Shown here: piece after piece, positions 5,645-6,809 of the stretch
Numbering within the stretch: the stretch's first letter is position 1
Layout: every line of letters begins with the position of its first letter
Assembly: GCA_904420155.1 (NCBI GenBank)
Contig: CAJFUH010000214.1
Location: forward strand, 1 to 6,809
Direction: 5' to 3'
Length of the DNA: 6,809 nt
Source: an uncultured Clostridia bacterium
Lineage (GTDB): Bacteria; Bacillota; Clostridia; Oscillospirales; Acutalibacteraceae
Notes under the pieces: generated by a model
Told to the model about the DNA's origin: nothing
The model's input: the letters and a program-made list of their open reading frames with translations, nothing else
Database searches by the model: none
Made by a program: the position numbers and the translations under genes

Positions 5645-6742
5645 ATGCAAAATCATAAGCGACTTCGCCGCCTATTGGAAGGCGTCCCCGGATTTTCCTG
5701 GATCCGAAACCGCCTCCAGCCGGGGAAAAGCGGCGATCTTTCCGCTTCCCCCGTCAGGATCCATCAAAAGCCTGTGATGCGCCGGTTAACCGGGGCTTGC
5801 GTCTTTCTTGTTTTCTTAGCCGTCAGCGCTGGGATATGCAGTTTTCTTTCCACATCCTGTAAAATTTCCGCGAATTCTGCGGAAACTTCTATGCTCACCT
5901 CTTCCCTTTCCACCAGCCTTTCTAAAAATTCCATTCAAAAGGAAGTTTCCTCTACTGCAAGCGCCTTGCTGTACAATATTCTTCCCGCCCAAGGCATAGA
6001 CGACTATTGGACGCTCTTCTACGACCTGGAAGCGGAACATTCCGCAGGTTTCAGCAGCGAAGAAATATCCAATTGCTATTTATACCGGGGGCAGGACGAC
6101 AATGCGCTCCTTTTGGGCCCCGCCTTACAGCGGGAATTAGAGGAATGCTCCCCTGATTCTGTCCATAACGTGGTAGTCAATGTGGAATACGCCGATCCCT
6201 CTTCCAATCTGGTATCGGAAATACAGTCCCAAAGCTTACTCAGCTTAGACAGTTCTCGGTATTATGTACAGCTGGACCAGGAGGAAATCTATCAATACGC
6301 CCGTGCCGACATGGAAATCATGCTGGTGGCCCCCGGAGCCCCCAAACGCCCCTATGGATACCCGGAAATCCTGGACGACGGCTGCGCCTGGATTTACCAG
6401 CAATCCCCGGACGGCACTCCCCTTTCGGTACAGCTTTCGATTCCTGTGCCTGATACAGCGGGCTCTTCCGGCAGCCAATATGACCGGGCTATGGATTATG
6501 TCTCTCAGATCTTGTCTTCCTTTGATATCGAGGTCTATGATTCCAATTTGACCATCCAGCAGAAAGATGAACGGCTGTACGCACTGTATCTCACTTCGCT
6601 GGACCGGCAATCCGCGCTGCTGTTATGCGATACCGGTTTGATTGAGGAAATAGAAGCCATTGTCAATCCTGTTAGTTCCAATTCGGTGGAACAGGAATAT
6701 TTTTATCAGGCCTATGGCGACGGCTGGGTTTTCTCCAACTGA
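5645..6742 (+). CDS. Single-pass membrane protein with large extracellular domain, function unknown
   Basis: I do not recognise a family for this 365-residue protein. Residues 1-46 are basic and should lie in the cytoplasm. A membrane segment follows at about 48-70, then a Ser/Thr/Asn-rich linker (about 71-107), then a mixed alpha/beta domain to the end that has no metal-site or hydrolase motif I can name. That gives an N-in, C-out signal-anchor protein. The start at 5645 is chosen for AAGGTGA 5 nt upstream. A start at the internal M45 (5777) would give a lipoprotein-like leader ending LSTSC at C72, but the lipobox is poor and the site lacks a ribosome binding site. The domain contains SVHNVVVNVEYAD (172-184) and an acidic patch near 335, and ends GDGWVFSN. 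It is divergent from the acetyltransferase gene and has its own promoter, so a functional link is not implied. It could be a sensor, a secreted-complex part or a wall protein. Confidence 0.8.
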   Translation: MQNHKRLRRLLEGVPGFSWIRNRLQPGKSGDLSASPVRIHQKPVMRRLTGACVFLVFLAVSAGICSFLSTSCKISANSAETSMLTSSLSTSLSKNSIQKEVSSTASALLYNILPAQGIDDYWTLFYDLEAEHSAGFSSEEISNCYLYRGQDDNALLLGPALQRELEECSPDSVHNVVVNVEYADPSSNLVSEIQSQSLLSLDSSRYYVQLDQEEIYQYARADMEIMLVAPGAPKRPYGYPEILDDGCAWIYQQSPDGTPLSVQLSIPVPDTAGSSGSQYDRAMDYVSQILSSFDIEVYDSNLTIQQKDERLYALYLTSLDRQSALLLCDTGLIEEIEAIVNPVSSNSVEQEYFYQAYGDGWVFSN

Positions 6743-6765
6743 TCCCTCCAAAACGCGTAAAATCA

Positions 6766-6809
6766 AAGGCAGCTATTGCAGCCCTATCTTATGGGTATGG
6801 TTGCAATAG
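6766..6809 (+). terminator. Probable terminator of the membrane protein gene, cut by the window end
   Basis: CTATTGCA (6773-6780) and TGCAATAG (6802-6809) are perfect 8-bp inverted arms around a 21-base loop that itself can pair (CCCTAT with ATGGG). The left arm is preceded by AAAGGCAG (6766-6772 region), so the stem may well extend beyond the last base. It starts about 25-30 nt after the stop codon. The T tract that would prove a terminator lies outside the window. Confidence 0.5.

Noticed and set aside
38..6742. The three genes as one defence or metabolic system
   Set aside because: They have separate promoters, a terminator separates the two same-strand genes, the third is divergent, and their predicted roles are unrelated. 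Adjacency alone is not enough.

Overview
The window holds three protein-coding genes that appear to be three separate transcription units. It most likely comes from a Gram-positive gut Firmicute of the Lachnospiraceae/Clostridia type. That guess rests on the AGGAGG ribosome binding sites, sigma-A-like promoters with extended -10 boxes, and a KTGD-type wall-sorting tail. The species cannot be named from the sequence.

Region 1 (38-4177, minus strand) is a 1,379-residue secreted, wall-anchored endo-beta-N-acetylglucosaminidase of glycoside hydrolase family 85. It has a signal peptide, a catalytic barrel with the N-x-E catalytic motif, beta-sandwich, FnIII-like and discoidin (F5/8C) modules, four FIVAR-like helical repeats and a C-terminal sorting signal. 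It probably cleaves the chitobiose core of N-glycans at the cell surface. Region 2 (4178-4527) is intergenic. It carries the gene 1 promoter, an AT-rich dyad that could be an operator, a perfect 10-bp hairpin, and the terminator of the next gene.

Region 3 (4528-5217, minus strand) is a 229-residue left-handed beta-helix O-acetyltransferase of the xenobiotic (Vat/CatB-like) group, a family that inactivates streptogramin A or chloramphenicol. A 24-codon open frame ends on its Shine-Dalgarno sequence, so leader-peptide control of this gene is possible. Region 4 (5231-5644) is a divergent promoter region with several TTGC-containing dyads and a leader of about 190 nt for gene 3. Region 5 (5645-6742, plus strand) encodes a 365-residue single-pass membrane protein with a large extracellular domain that I do not recognise. 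The window ends in the arm of what looks like its terminator.

Nothing shows that the three genes work as one system. The glycosidase fits a host-glycan foraging role, the acetyltransferase a detoxification role, and the membrane protein is unknown. The most unusual points are the possible leader peptide, the dyads in the two control regions, and the unrecognised membrane protein.
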